Origin: Comamonas sp. lk
GTDB lineage: Bacteria > Pseudomonadota > Gammaproteobacteria > Burkholderiales > Burkholderiaceae_C
Direction of reading: 5' to 3'
Assembly: GCA_945898105.1 (NCBI GenBank)
Contig: CAMDHL010000013.1
Span: forward strand, 1 to 17,498
Length of the DNA stretch: 17,498 nucleotides
Shown one piece after another: positions 1-8,569 of this stretch. Every line of letters begins with the position of its first letter. Position 1 is the first letter of the stretch. Both the position numbers and the translations under genes were made by a program. Under the pieces are notes generated by a model. It saw only the letters and a program-made list of their open reading frames with translations. It did not search any database and was not told the DNA's origin.

Positions 1-506
1 TGCTACTCCTCGAGCCGCAGGTATTTGGCGATGCCCGCGGGTTCTTCTTGGAAAGCTATAACGAAAAGGCGTTTGCGCAAGCCACTGGCTTGAACGTTCA
101 TTTTGTTCAAGATAACCACTCACGCTCACAGCGCAATGTTTTGCGCGGCATGCATTTCCAAGTCAACAAACCGCAAGGCAAACTGGTTCGAGTGGTTTCC
201 GGCGAAGTTTTCGATGTGGCAGTAGATATTCGTCCCGAATCTCCTACCTACGGAAAATGGGCGGGGGAAGTACTCTCGGCTGAAAACCAGAAGCAATTAT
301 GGGTTCCTCCCGGGCTTGCTCATGGATTTCTCGTGCTATCGGAAAGCGCAGATTTTTTATATAAAACCACCGACTATTACGACCCGGCATCCGAGCGATG
401 CCTCGCTTGGAATGATCCGACCGTGGGCATTCATTGGCCGCTTGGCAATGAAGCACCCAAAGTTTCATCGAAAGATGCCTTGGGCTTGGCGTTTCAAATG
501 CTATGA
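1..506 (+). CDS. rfbC: dTDP-4-dehydrorhamnose 3,5-epimerase, 5' end missing
   Basis: RfbC/RmlC epimerises dTDP-4-keto-6-deoxyglucose at C3 and C5, the third step of dTDP-L-rhamnose synthesis for surface polysaccharide. The window opens inside the gene. The frame is already open at base 3 and reads LLLEPQVFGDARGFFLES, the usual beginning of the family after about a dozen residues, so an apparent TTG start at 48 is not the true one. The visible family signatures are QDNHSRS, LRGMHFQ (the His is the catalytic base in this family), QGKLVRVVSGEVFDVAVD, WVPPGLAHGF and the YKTTDYY segment with the active-site Tyr. The C terminus is complete, with TGA at 504-506. The stop overlaps the pilB ATG as ATGA (503-506), which suggests translational coupling. 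The other rhamnose genes (rfbA, rfbB, rfbD) would be expected just left of the window. Confidence 0.95.
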   Translation, partial: LLLEPQVFGDARGFFLESYNEKAFAQATGLNVHFVQDNHSRSQRNVLRGMHFQVNKPQGKLVRVVSGEVFDVAVDIRPESPTYGKWAGEVLSAENQKQLWVPPGLAHGFLVLSESADFLYKTTDYYDPASERCLAWNDPTVGIHWPLGNEAPKVSSKDALGLAFQML

Positions 507-2236
507 ACGAGAGCACAGTTCCTGTAACTGGCGCTGCGTCATCCGGCGTGCTACCTGGGGTAGGCCGCGCCTTGGTCGCCTCTGGCCAAATTGATTTATT
601 GAGCGTCCAGAAAGCCTACCAGCGGGCGATTAAGAATCGTAAAAGCTTGGTTTCCGAGTTGGTGGAGTCTGGGGCCATGAGCGCCCTGACACTGGCACAA
701 ACGGTCTGCGCCGCTTTTTCCACTCCTTTGCTTGATCTCGATGCAGTCAACATCGCCTCCCTGCCGGATAAATTGATTGACGAGAAAATTTGCCAAGAGT
801 ATCTTTTGTTATGCCTAGGTAAACGCAATCATGCGCTGGTCATTGCAACTGCCGACCCCTCCAATCAAGAGGCCGAAGAGAAAATTAAATTTATCACCCA
901 ACGCAGCGTGGAATGGGTGGTTGTCGAATATGACAAGCTCCTTCAGGTCTTGAAGGCCAAAGGTGCGCCCACGGCTGAGACGATAGACAGTGAATTCATA
1001 GAAGATGATTTTCAGGACGGGGAGTTGGTTGAACTTCCGAAAGTTGCAACAGAGCTAGAAAGTGAAGTTGACGACTCACCCATAGTGCGGTTTTTACAAA
1101 AAATGTTAAATGATGCGGTTCTTATGGGTGCGTCGGATTTGCATTTTGAGCCTTACGAAACGACCTATAGAGTTCGCTACCGCATTGACGGCGAGTTGCG
1201 AGAAATCGCTAGCCCGCCGCCAGCCATCAAGGACAAACTAGCTTCTCGGATCAAAGTGATTTCGCGAATGGACATTTCTGAGAAGCGTGTGCCTCAGGAT
1301 GGGCGCATGAAACTCAAAATATCACCGGAAAAAACTATTGATTTCCGTGTCAGCACACTGCCTACATTATTTGGCGAGAAAATAGTTATTCGTATTCTTG
1401 ATCCGAGCAGCGCCAAACTTGGTATCGATGCGTTGGGTTACGAAGAGGCTGAAAAACAGCGCCTGATGCGCGCTATTGCACGCCCCTACGGGATGATTTT
1501 GGTAACCGGCCCTACGGGATCCGGAAAAACCGTCTCTCTTTATACCTGCTTGAACTTGTTGAACCAACCCGGCGTCAACATTGCCACTGCTGAAGATCCC
1601 TGCGAGATAAATATGCCTGGCGTTAACCAGGTGAACGTGAATGACAAGGCGGGCTTAACTTTTTCAGCAGCCCTTAAATCATTTTTGCGGCAGGACCCGG
1701 ACATCATCATGGTGGGCGAAATTCGCGATCTGGACACCGCTGATATCGCCATGAAGGCAGCCCAAACCGGACATTTGGTTCTTTCAACTCTTCATACCAA
1801 TGACGCACCCACTACGTTGACGCGTTTGCGTAATATGGGAGTACAGCCCTTTAATATTGCGGCTAGCGTTATCCTGATTACTGCTCAGCGATTAGCGCGC
1901 AGGCTATGCGTTAAATGCAAAGTTCCGACCGAGCTGCCCGAACAAACCTTGAAAGAAGCAGGCTTCAAAGAAGAAGATTTAGATGGCAGCTGGAAACCTT
2001 ACCGTCCTGTGGGTTGTGCTGCTTGCAACAATGGATACAAGGGTCGCGTCGGGATTTACCAGGTTATGCCCATATCCGATGAAATCCAAAGCATCATATT
2101 GCGTGATGGTTCGGCGATGGATATTGCTGCACAGTCAGAGCGCGAAGGTGTGCGGTCCTTGCGCGGTTCGGGTTTGAATAAAGTGAAGTTGGGTTTAACC
2201 TCTTTGGAGGAAGTTCTGGCTGTCACGAACGAGTAA
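503..2236 (+). CDS. pilB: Type IV pilus assembly ATPase PilB
   Basis: PilB is the cytoplasmic hexameric AAA-like ATPase that powers pilus extension at the inner-membrane platform. The 577-residue product has the family's full length. An N-terminal GspE/MshE-type domain covers roughly residues 20-150, and the catalytic domain runs from about 190 to the end. Motifs seen are Walker A GPTGSGKT (336-343), the Asp box TAEDPCE (362-368), Walker [11 protein letters not shown] (400-409) and the His box [12 protein letters not shown] (422-433). A tetracysteine metal site is formed by C469, C472, C505 and C508, typical of PilB and GspE and absent from the retraction ATPase PilT. The start at 503 is set by the ATGA overlap with rfbC. 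pilC follows after 16 bases. The Asp box has Cys where Val is more common. No pilin gene is in the window. Confidence 0.97.
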   Translation: MNESTVPVTGAASSGVLPGVGRALVASGQIDLLSVQKAYQRAIKNRKSLVSELVESGAMSALTLAQTVCAAFSTPLLDLDAVNIASLPDKLIDEKICQEYLLLCLGKRNHALVIATADPSNQEAEEKIKFITQRSVEWVVVEYDKLLQVLKAKGAPTAETIDSEFIEDDFQDGELVELPKVATELESEVDDSPIVRFLQKMLNDAVLMGASDLHFEPYETTYRVRYRIDGELREIASPPPAIKDKLASRIKVISRMDISEKRVPQDGRMKLKISPEKTIDFRVSTLPTLFGEKIVIRILDPSSAKLGIDALGYEEAEKQRLMRAIARPYGMILVTGPTGSGKTVSLYTCLNLLNQPGVNIATAEDPCEINMPGVNQVNVNDKAGLTFSAALKSFLRQDPDIIMVGEIRDLDTADIAMKAAQTGHLVLSTLHTNDAPTTLTRLRNMGVQPFNIAASVILITAQRLARRLCVKCKVPTELPEQTLKEAGFKEEDLDGSWKPYRPVGCAACNNGYKGRVGIYQVMPISDEIQSIILRDGSAMDIAAQSEREGVRSLRGSGLNKVKLGLTSLEEVLAVTNE

Positions 2237-2239
2237 CTA

Positions 2240-2246
2240 GGGAGGT
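2240..2246 (+). promoter_or_regulatory. Strong ribosome binding site of pilC
   Basis: GGGAGGT lies in the 16-base gap between the pilB stop (2234-2236) and the pilC ATG at 2253. GGAGG is seven bases from the start codon. It is one of the best Shine-Dalgarno matches in the window and fixes the pilC start. Confidence 0.8.
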
Positions 2247-2252
2247 ATAAAT

Positions 2253-3485
2253 ATGGCAACGCAAATAATGCAACCAAGTCGCAAAAATAATGCGAACGAT
2301 GGGGTTTTTAACTGGAAAGGCGTGGACCGTAAAGGGCAAGCCATGCAAGGTCAATTACGCGCGGCCTCCGCGATTGGGGCGCGCGAAGCATTGCGTAAAC
2401 AGGGGATAAGGCCCACTGCTGTCAGTCAGCAATCGTTTACTTTGGGTCAATCGATAAAGCCCAAAGAAATCGCTTTGTTTACGCGGCAGCTGTCCACCAT
2501 GATGAAGTCGGGCATTCCATTGCTGCAGTCTTTTGAAATTGTCGGCCAAGGCAGCGCTAACCCTTCGCTTGGACGCATGATCCAAGCGATCCGCAGCGAT
2601 GTCGAAACCGGGACCTCCTTGAATGCAGCTTTTCGTAAGCACCCAAAGCATTTCGACGACTTGTACTGCAACCTTGTGGAAGCAGGCGAGAGCGCTGGGA
2701 TCTTGGACACCCTGCTTGACCGTCTGGCGGTCTACATGGAAAAGACCGAAGCGGTGAAAGCCAAAATCAAATCAGCCCTAACCTACCCGATTGCCGTGAT
2801 GGGGGTGGCCGGCATTGTGGTTAGCGTCATCATGCTATTTGTGGTTCCGGCTTTTAAACAAGTGTTTTCATCGTTTGGAAGTGAGCTGCCGGGACCCACC
2901 CTGATTGTTATTGCGATCAGTGAGTTTTTTGTTAGCTACTGGTATCTTATTCTCGGTAGCATGATAGGCAGTTGGATTTTTATATCGCGCGCAATCAGTG
3001 CAAGCCGCTCCTTGCAAGCACGAAGAGATGGCCTTTTATTGCACTTACCGGTATTTGGTACCCTGATTCGCAAAGCTTGCATTGCGCGATGGACACGAAC
3101 CTTGGCGACCATGTTCGCAGCAGGTGTTCCCTTGGTTGAAGCCCTTCAATCGGTGGGAGGGGCATCGGGAAATATCAAGTACGTCGAAGCTACCGCTGGC
3201 ATCCGCCAGCAAGTTTCCTCCGGCGTTTCATTGACTGCTGCGATGACGCAGTCCGAAATGTTCCCACCCATGGTGCTGCAAATGTGTGCTATCGGTGAGG
3301 AGTCGGGCTCGCTGGACTATATGCTGGGTAAATCAGCCGACTTCTTCGAGTCGGAAGTGGACGAAGCGGTTGCTGGAATCTCTAGCCTGATGGAACCATT
3401 CATTATGGTTTTTCTGGGCGTCATTATTGGCGGCCTGGTCGTTGCTTTGTACTTGCCGATTTTCAAAATGGGACAAGTAGTCTGA
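2253..3485 (+). CDS. pilC: Type IV pilus inner-membrane platform protein PilC
   Basis: PilC is the polytopic inner-membrane protein of the type IV pilus machine that couples PilB motion to pilin polymerisation; it belongs to the GspF/T2SSF family. The 410-residue product shows the expected duplicated architecture. An N-terminal region starts FNWKGVDRKGQAMQG, and the first T2SSF repeat spans about 75-200 with the family pattern FTRQLSTMMKSGIPLLQSF. The second repeat spans about 278-402, with TRTLATMFAAGVPLVEAL and the GEESGSLDYML signature. Membrane segments are predicted near 180-200, 215-245 and 380-404. The ATG at 2253 follows a strong Shine-Dalgarno. The stop (3483-3485) shares one base with the pilD start (TGATG), so pilC and pilD are probably translationally coupled. 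Confidence 0.96.
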   Translation: MATQIMQPSRKNNANDGVFNWKGVDRKGQAMQGQLRAASAIGAREALRKQGIRPTAVSQQSFTLGQSIKPKEIALFTRQLSTMMKSGIPLLQSFEIVGQGSANPSLGRMIQAIRSDVETGTSLNAAFRKHPKHFDDLYCNLVEAGESAGILDTLLDRLAVYMEKTEAVKAKIKSALTYPIAVMGVAGIVVSVIMLFVVPAFKQVFSSFGSELPGPTLIVIAISEFFVSYWYLILGSMIGSWIFISRAISASRSLQARRDGLLLHLPVFGTLIRKACIARWTRTLATMFAAGVPLVEALQSVGGASGNIKYVEATAGIRQQVSSGVSLTAAMTQSEMFPPMVLQMCAIGEESGSLDYMLGKSADFFESEVDEAVAGISSLMEPFIMVFLGVIIGGLVVALYLPIFKMGQVV

Positions 3486-4327
3486 TGGCGGCAGATTTTG
3501 GCGATGCCGGACTGCTATTGCTTGCGCTTTTAGGACTGCTGGTTGGCAGCTTTTTGAATGTCCTAATCTATCGCCTGCCAAAGATGATGGAATTGCAATG
3601 GGCAGCTGAGCTAGCGCAGGCTTCGGAGCCAAACAGTGCGCCCGCTGCCCCCTTCAACTTGTGGGTACCGCGCTCGAACTGTCCGCATTGCGGCACCGCA
3701 ATCGCCTGGTACGACAACATGCCGCTTCTAAGCTATGCGCTGCTTCGCGGTCGGTGCAGGCATTGCCAGGCGCCTATCAGCCTGCGTTATCCGCTGGTGG
3801 AGTTGAGCAGCGCGCTGCTTTTTGGCTTTTGCGGCTGGCATTGGGGCATAAGCATGGCCGCCCTGGCCTGGTGTGTACTCTCGGCGGCACTGTTAAGCCT
3901 GGCTTTAATCGACTGGGACACGACCTTACTACCTGATGCCATCGTGCTCCCGGTGCTTTGGCTCGGCCTTATCGGCGCATCCATGCGCTGGACGGGGATC
4001 ACGCTGGAGGCTGCATTGTGGGGAGCGGTTGCCGGCTACCTGGCGCTTTGGAGTATTTTCTGGGCGTTCAAGTTGGTGACCGGCAAAGAAGGCATGGGGT
4101 ATGGCGACTTCAAATTGCTAGCCTGCCTAGGTGCCTGGTTCGGGTGGCAGGCCCTTGTTCCCATACTTTTGATGTCTTCCGTTATTGGCGCTGTGGTCGG
4201 CATCCTGCTCAAGATAAAGGGCGGATTGCGCGAGGGCGGAGTCATGCCCTTCGGCCCCTTTCTGGTCGGAGCGGGCTTGGTCACCATGTTCTGGGACGCT
4301 GCGGGGCTTGCCCCGATAATCTCCTGA
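3485..4327 (+). CDS. pilD: Prepilin peptidase / N-methyltransferase PilD
   Basis: PilD is a bifunctional inner-membrane aspartic protease. It cleaves the leader from type IV prepilins, and often from type II secretion pseudopilins, and then N-methylates the new N terminus. The 280-residue product shows the full family pattern. A first membrane helix (about 9-28) ends in GSFLNVLIYRLP. The cytoplasmic metal-binding loop has C66, C69, C91 and C94 in two CxxC pairs. The catalytic aspartates lie in LIDWDTTLLPD (143-151) and in the GMGYGDFK motif (D208). The rest is a series of hydrophobic helices with MPFGPFL near the C terminus. It overlaps pilC by one base and is followed after two bases by coaE, the usual pilBCD-coaE order of beta- and gammaproteobacteria. 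Confidence 0.96.
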   Translation: MAADFGDAGLLLLALLGLLVGSFLNVLIYRLPKMMELQWAAELAQASEPNSAPAAPFNLWVPRSNCPHCGTAIAWYDNMPLLSYALLRGRCRHCQAPISLRYPLVELSSALLFGFCGWHWGISMAALAWCVLSAALLSLALIDWDTTLLPDAIVLPVLWLGLIGASMRWTGITLEAALWGAVAGYLALWSIFWAFKLVTGKEGMGYGDFKLLACLGAWFGWQALVPILLMSSVIGAVVGILLKIKGGLREGGVMPFGPFLVGAGLVTMFWDAAGLAPIIS

Positions 4328-4329
4328 AT

Positions 4330-4938
4330 ATGCAAACCACCTTACGTCTGGGCGTTACTGGCGGTATCGGCAGCGGGAAAAGTACGGTGTGCCGGCAGTT
4401 GAGTGGCATGGGCGCCAGCGTTATCGACGCGGATGCCATTTCCCGCGCCTGTACCGCCGTCAACGGTCCCGCCCTGCCCGCCATTGCCCAGGCCTTTGGT
4501 GATGCAGTGTTTCAGGCACCGGGCGTATTGGATAGGGATCGCTTGCGCGATATGGTGTTTGACGATCCAAAGGCCCGCGAGCGCTTGCAAGCACTACTCC
4601 ATCCTATGATTGCCGCAGAGATAGAGCGCCAAGCAGAACAAGCCATCGCGTGCGCAGCGCCCTGCATCGCGTTTGACATTCCTCTATTGGTGGAGTCCGC
4701 GCGCTGGCGCCCTATTCTCCATCGCGTATTGGTAGTGGACTGCAGCCCGGCTACCCAAATCCATCGCGTCGGCCAACGCAGCGGCTTAGATGCCCTAAGC
4801 GTACAGAAAATTATGTCCAACCAGAGCAGCCGGGCCGCCCGGCTCCAATGTGCCGACTTTGTTATATTTAATGAATCGTTGTCAATTGACGAGATAGACG
4901 CCCAATTGGGCGCGATGTTCCCATTCTTGGAGATATGA
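4330..4938 (+). CDS. coaE: Dephospho-CoA kinase
   Basis: CoaE phosphorylates the ribose 3'-hydroxyl of dephospho-CoA with ATP, the last step of coenzyme A synthesis in the cytoplasm. The 202-residue product starts MQTTLRLGVTGGIGSGKS, with the P-loop GGIGSGKS at residues 11-18 only a few residues from the N terminus, as usual for the family. Further signatures are the substrate-site VIDADAISR and the helical lid region with HPMIAAEIERQ and FDIPLLVES. The length is normal for CoaE. The reading frame stays open far upstream (to about 3958), but that stretch is the other frame of pilD, so the ATG at 4330, two bases after the pilD stop, is the start. zapD follows after 23 bases. Confidence 0.95.
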   Translation: MQTTLRLGVTGGIGSGKSTVCRQLSGMGASVIDADAISRACTAVNGPALPAIAQAFGDAVFQAPGVLDRDRLRDMVFDDPKARERLQALLHPMIAAEIERQAEQAIACAAPCIAFDIPLLVESARWRPILHRVLVVDCSPATQIHRVGQRSGLDALSVQKIMSNQSSRAARLQCADFVIFNESLSIDEIDAQLGAMFPFLEI

Positions 4939-4961
4939 TCCCGCCACTGGAAAAATAGCGC

Positions 4962-5717
4962 GTGATCCTGTACGAATACCCGTTTAACGAAAAAATTCGC
5001 ACCTACTTGCGTTTGGAGCATCTCTTCGCGCGGCTTTTCACGCTACAAGAGCGTGTTGACGCCCTGGACCACCATTTCGCGTTAATCACTTTGTTTGAAA
5101 TTCTGAATGTCGGCGCTCGGCCCGACCTTAAAACGGACGTCCTCAAAGATTTGGATCGGCAACGTCAGACCATGCTGGCCTACAGAGGCAATCCCGGCAT
5201 TGCCACGGATGTATTGGAGCGTTTGCTGGCGCAATTGGAAGAGTGTTTTGTCACTCTGACCAATGTCCCGGGAAAACTTGGCCATGAGTTGAACGAAAAC
5301 GACTGGCTCAAAAGTCTGCGTAGCCGCACCAGCATCCCGGGTGGTACCTGTGAGTTTGACCTGCCTGCGTACTATGCTTGGCAAAAGCTGGGCGATCGTC
5401 GGCGCCAGGACGACCTGCGCGAATGGGTTTCCGGCCTAGTGCCACTCTTCAATGGCATCCACCTGCTGCTAAGTTTGCTGCGTGACTCTGGGGCGCCTCA
5501 AAAAATGGTCGCCATGGGCGGCCAGTTCCAGCAGAATCTGCCACAAGGCCGCACCTTTCAACTACTGCGCCTGTCGCTGGACCCGAATCTGGGCGCCATC
5601 CCCGAGATAAGCGCCAACCGCTTAGTAGCCTCTATCCGCTTCGTACGTCACGACGCCGACGGCAAGCTTTACAGCAATAGCGCAGATACCCCTTTTGACC
5701 TGACCTTGTGCGCCTGA
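4962..5717 (+). CDS. zapD: Cell division protein ZapD (FtsZ-associated)
   Basis: ZapD (older name YacF, family DUF1342) binds the FtsZ C terminus and bundles FtsZ filaments at the Z-ring. The 251-residue product opens [22 protein letters not shown], the hallmark N terminus of the family. It also contains [26 protein letters not shown], the mid-protein [18 protein letters not shown] and the C-terminal [19 protein letters not shown]. The length is typical. The start is GTG at 4962. No strong Shine-Dalgarno precedes it, but the N-terminal match leaves little room for another start. coaE lies upstream and yacG downstream (16-base gap), the arrangement also known in E. coli. Confidence 0.95.
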   Translation: MILYEYPFNEKIRTYLRLEHLFARLFTLQERVDALDHHFALITLFEILNVGARPDLKTDVLKDLDRQRQTMLAYRGNPGIATDVLERLLAQLEECFVTLTNVPGKLGHELNENDWLKSLRSRTSIPGGTCEFDLPAYYAWQKLGDRRRQDDLREWVSGLVPLFNGIHLLLSLLRDSGAPQKMVAMGGQFQQNLPQGRTFQLLRLSLDPNLGAIPEISANRLVASIRFVRHDADGKLYSNSADTPFDLTLCA

Positions 5718-5733
5718 GCGCCGGCCAACGCCT

Positions 5734-5940
5734 ATGTCAGACAGCCCTGCGGTGCCGGAAAAAATCGTCACTTGTCCCCAATGCAAAGGCGACAGCGTGT
5801 ATGCGCCACGCAATCCCTATCGTCCGTTTTGCGGCGAGCGCTGCAAAAACTTGGACTTAGGCGCCTGGGCTAGTGAGTCCTTCCGGGTGCCTGCCCCAGA
5901 GCAATTTGAGGATGACGCCAGTTCTCAGCGCTTGCAATAA
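5734..5940 (+). CDS. yacG: DNA gyrase inhibitor YacG
   Basis: YacG is a very small zinc protein that in E. coli binds the GyrB C-terminal region and blocks gyrase activity. The 68-residue product carries the four metal-binding cysteines in the family spacing: CPQC (C14, C17) and FCGERCK (C33, C37). The conserved [17 protein letters not shown] follows, with an acidic, Glu/Asp-rich tail. It is the last gene of the plus-strand run. Only 19 bases (5941-5959) separate its stop from the stop of the converging NUDIX gene, and I see no convincing terminator hairpin there. Identification is helped by position, since coaE-zapD-yacG is a standard trio. Confidence 0.93.
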   Translation: MSDSPAVPEKIVTCPQCKGDSVYAPRNPYRPFCGERCKNLDLGAWASESFRVPAPEQFEDDASSQRLQ

Positions 5941-5959
5941 ACAAGCAGTAAATGCGCCC

Positions 5960-6430
5960 TTACACTGCCTGTCCGGCGCCCAACTCGTCGGCCAGCCAAG
6001 CCAAAACCGGTAGTGCACCTGGCAAGACAGGCGCAACCTGGACAGGTAGTTCCTGCCATTGGGCATGCTGCCCCTCGCGCATCACCAGTTCCCCGGACCA
6101 GTCCAGCACCTTGAAAAAATGCAGGCGCACCAGCGCGTGCGGGTAGTCCACCACCTGCACCTGCCAAGGCTGGCTATGCAAAACTTGGATGCCTAATTCT
6201 TCATAGAGCTCGCGCGACAAGGCCTGCTCCAGCGACTCTTGTGCTTCCACTTTGCCGCCGGGAAATTCCCAGTAACCTGCATACGCCTTGCCCGCCGGGC
6301 GTGACGTCATCAAAAAGCAGCCATTGGCCTGCAGCAGCACGCCCACGGCCACTTCGGTAAGGGGGCGGTCGATGCCGCCAGCGCGGGCCATATGGCCGTC
6401 GGCCACACGGTCCACCGGCACTGTGCTCAT
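5960..6430 (-). CDS. mutT: NUDIX hydrolase, MutT type (8-oxo-dGTP diphosphatase)
   Basis: MutT-type NUDIX enzymes hydrolyse 8-oxo-dGTP to the monophosphate and prevent A:T to C:G transversions. The 156-residue product has a complete NUDIX box: G59 x5 E65 x7 REL Y EE LGI (59-81), with the magnesium-binding glutamates in REXXEE. Before it comes VAVGVLLQANGCFLMTSRPAGKAYAGYWEFPGG, the usual lead-in of MutT. The ATG at 6430 overlaps the stop of the upstream ATPase gene as ATGA, so I prefer it to a much longer open frame running back to 6637, which is shadow coding. An internal Met at residue 14 is a possible alternative. There is no ThiE-like C-terminal fusion as seen in some proteobacterial homologues. 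Substrate is inferred from the family and the yacG-mutT-secA context. Confidence 0.9.
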   Translation of the reverse strand: MSTVPVDRVADGHMARAGGIDRPLTEVAVGVLLQANGCFLMTSRPAGKAYAGYWEFPGGKVEAQESLEQALSRELYEELGIQVLHSQPWQVQVVDYPHALVRLHFFKVLDWSGELVMREGQHAQWQELPVQVAPVLPGALPVLAWLADELGAGQAV

Positions 6431-7317
6431 GCCGCTGAGCCCGCGTCCTGCCGCCCTGCAAAGTCCTTGGCAAATTGCCAGGCTACGCGGCCGCTGCGCG
6501 ATGCGCGCTCCAGCGCCCAGATCAAGGCCTCTTCTCGCCAGTGGCTGCGCTTTGTCACATCTACTTTGAGGCCATCCAACCATTGGGCCACGATCGTGAG
6601 GTATTCGTCCTGGGTGAAAGGGTAAAAACTCACCCACAAACCAAAGCGCTCGGACAGGGATATTTTCTCTTCCACAACCTCACCCGGGTGCACTTCGCCG
6701 CTCTCTGTGTGCTGGTAGGTCAGGTTTTCGGCCATGTACTCGGGCAGCAGATGGCGCCGGTTGCTGGTGGCATAAATCAAAACATTGGCCGAGGTTTCCG
6801 ACACCGATCCATCAAGCACCGACTTGAGCGCCTTGTAGCCCGGCTCGCCCTGGTCAAAACTCAGGTCATCACAAAAGACAATAAATTTTTCAGGCCGCCG
6901 CGCCAGGATGTCCACCATATCCGGCAAGTCGATCAAATCAGATTTATCGACCTCGATCAAGCGCAACCCTTGGGCGCTGTAGGTGTTCAGGCAGGCACGC
7001 ACCAGCGAAGACTTGCCGGTGCCACGCGCGCCGGTCAGCAGCACATTGTTAGCGGTTTTGCCTTGTACAAACTGCTCGGTGTTACGGCGGATTTTTTCTT
7101 TCTGGATGTCAATCTCTTTGAGGTCGTCCAGACGCATCGCCCCGACCTGGCGCACCGCGCCGATGTAGCCTTGGCCCGAGACCCGCTTGCGGTAGCGAAA
7201 GGCTATTGCGCTGTCCCAATTGGGCTGCTCAATATCCAGGCGCAGCGCTGCTTCCACCCGGTCCATAAAGCGCTCAGCACGCGCCAAAAACGGCCCCAAA
7301 AGCTGCTGATCGTCCAT
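6427..7317 (-). CDS. AAA+ family ATPase, DUF815, function unknown
   Basis: This is a conserved P-loop ATPase of the DUF815 family, whose cellular role is not established. From Met at 7317 it is 296 residues. Walker A GARGTGKS is at 96-103 and Walker B is FIVFCDD (D150/D151). A sensor-1-like YATSNRRHL has N186, a possible arginine finger is R224 in LSERFG, and a sensor-2-like SGRVAWQF has R277. The N-terminal about 85 residues are a separate region containing RYRKR and LKEIDIQKEKIRRNTEQF. An upstream ATG at 7350 in the same frame would overlap the argJ stop by 20 bases and add 11 residues. I chose 7317, 13 bases after argJ, because homologues begin near there. It overlaps mutT as ATGA. The soluble profile suggests a cytoplasmic protein. 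Confidence 0.88.
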   Translation of the reverse strand: MDDQQLLGPFLARAERFMDRVEAALRLDIEQPNWDSAIAFRYRKRVSGQGYIGAVRQVGAMRLDDLKEIDIQKEKIRRNTEQFVQGKTANNVLLTGARGTGKSSLVRACLNTYSAQGLRLIEVDKSDLIDLPDMVDILARRPEKFIVFCDDLSFDQGEPGYKALKSVLDGSVSETSANVLIYATSNRRHLLPEYMAENLTYQHTESGEVHPGEVVEEKISLSERFGLWVSFYPFTQDEYLTIVAQWLDGLKVDVTKRSHWREEALIWALERASRSGRVAWQFAKDFAGRQDAGSAA

Positions 7318-7330
7318 ATGCCTGGCTTTC

Positions 7331-8560
7331 TTAAGACCGGTAATCCGCATTGATACTGACGTACTCGTGGCTCAGGTCGCAGGTCCACACCGTGTGACTG
7401 GCCTGACCGCGGCCTAGTCCAACGCGCACCAGAATTTCGCTTTGCTTCATGACACGCTGGCCGTCGGCTTCCTGGTAAGCCGGGTTGCGCCCGCCACGGG
7501 TTGCCACATGTACATCGTCCAAATACAGCTCGATGCCGTCAGTATCGAGGTCCGTAATTCCCGCATATCCCACCGCTGCCAGGATACGGCCCAGGTTGGG
7601 ATCGCTGGCGAAAAAAGCGGTTTTCACCAGCGGCGAATGCGCAATTGCATAGGCCACCAGAGCGCACTCCTCGGCGCTGGCGCCACCCTCCACCTGAACG
7701 GTAATGAATTTGGTAGCGCCTTCGCCATCACGCACAATGGCCTGCGCCAGTTGCAAAGCCACCTTGATCAGGCCTTGGTACAAAGCCTGGCCTTCGGGGC
7801 TTTCCAAAGCGCTAATCGGCGCATGCGCGGCCTTGTTGGTGGCTACCAGCACCAGCGAGTCATTGGTGGAAGTGTCACCATCGACGGTAATGCGGTTAAA
7901 GCTGGCCTGGGCCAGCGCTTTGGCCAGGGGCTGCAGCAAGGCTGGCGCAACACAGGCATCGGTTGCGATATAGCCCAGCATGGTCGCCATATTGGGACGA
8001 ATCATGCCAGCGCCCTTGCTGATACCGGTAACGCTTATGGTCTTTCCCGCGATCGTGATCTGCGTGCCAAAGGCCTTGGGCACGGTGTCGGTCGTCATGA
8101 TGCCCTGCGCGGCCGCCAGCCAGTTGTCCTCTTTGGCAGCGGAAATGGCCGCATCCAGGCCGGCAATGATGCGCTCGGCGGGCAGCGGCTCCATGATGAC
8201 GCCGGTAGAAAAGGGCAGCACTTGCGCGGCTTCGATGCCCAGCCGCTGGGCCAGCGCGTCGCAGGTACTGCGCGCGCGGGCCAGGCCATCGGCGCCGGTG
8301 CCGGCATTGGCATTACCGGTGTTAATAAGCAAGGCGCGGATCGCAGCGCCGGATGCCAAATGGCTTTGACAGATTTGTACCGGTGCGGCGCAAAAACGGT
8401 TGGAGGTAAATACCGCACCCACGCTGGCGCCGGCATCGAGCAAAAACAGCGTCAGGTCTTTACGGCCTGCTTTACGAATCCCGGCTTCGACCACGCCAAT
8501 GCGCAGACCTGAGATGGGATACAAGTGCGCCGGATCAGGGGGGGCTAAATCAACAGGCAT
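7331..8560 (-). CDS. argJ: Bifunctional glutamate N-acetyltransferase / N-acetylglutamate synthase ArgJ
   Basis: ArgJ transfers the acetyl group from N-acetylornithine to glutamate and so drives the cyclic arginine pathway; bifunctional members also use acetyl-CoA. The precursor is 409 residues and cleaves itself into alpha and beta chains. The cleavage motif is visible as [15 protein letters not shown] (182-196), with the scissile bond between A192 and T193, whose threonine becomes the nucleophile. The oxyanion-hole region STGVIMEPL (118-126) and the C-terminal [16 protein letters not shown] are also typical. The ATG at 8560 lies nine bases after the secA stop. The mono- or bifunctional character cannot be told from sequence alone. 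Confidence 0.95.
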   Translation of the reverse strand: MPVDLAPPDPAHLYPISGLRIGVVEAGIRKAGRKDLTLFLLDAGASVGAVFTSNRFCAAPVQICQSHLASGAAIRALLINTGNANAGTGADGLARARSTCDALAQRLGIEAAQVLPFSTGVIMEPLPAERIIAGLDAAISAAKEDNWLAAAQGIMTTDTVPKAFGTQITIAGKTISVTGISKGAGMIRPNMATMLGYIATDACVAPALLQPLAKALAQASFNRITVDGDTSTNDSLVLVATNKAAHAPISALESPEGQALYQGLIKVALQLAQAIVRDGEGATKFITVQVEGGASAEECALVAYAIAHSPLVKTAFFASDPNLGRILAAVGYAGITDLDTDGIELYLDDVHVATRGGRNPAYQEADGQRVMKQSEILVRVGLGRGQASHTVWTCDLSHEYVSINADYRS

Positions 8561-8569
8561 GGCGGGGCT

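Noticed and set aside
3958..4329. Upstream extension of the coaE frame giving a 326-residue protein.
   Set aside because: The P-loop of CoaE belongs within the first 20 residues; the extra 124 codons are an alternative frame of pilD.
5941..5959. Possible bidirectional terminator between yacG and mutT.
   Set aside because: The 19-base gap contains no inverted repeat with a following T-run on either strand.
6431..6637. Longer NUDIX protein starting at 6637.
   Set aside because: That stretch is an out-of-frame reading of the ATPase gene; the ATGA overlap at 6430 is the better start.
6475..7353. A 292-codon open frame on the plus strand opposite the DUF815 ATPase.
   Set aside because: It lies wholly within a gene with clear ATPase motifs and shows no family pattern of its own.
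7442..8512. A 356-codon open frame on the plus strand opposite argJ.
   Set aside because: It is the mirror of a G+C-rich real gene with full ArgJ motifs; its translation has no recognisable domain.
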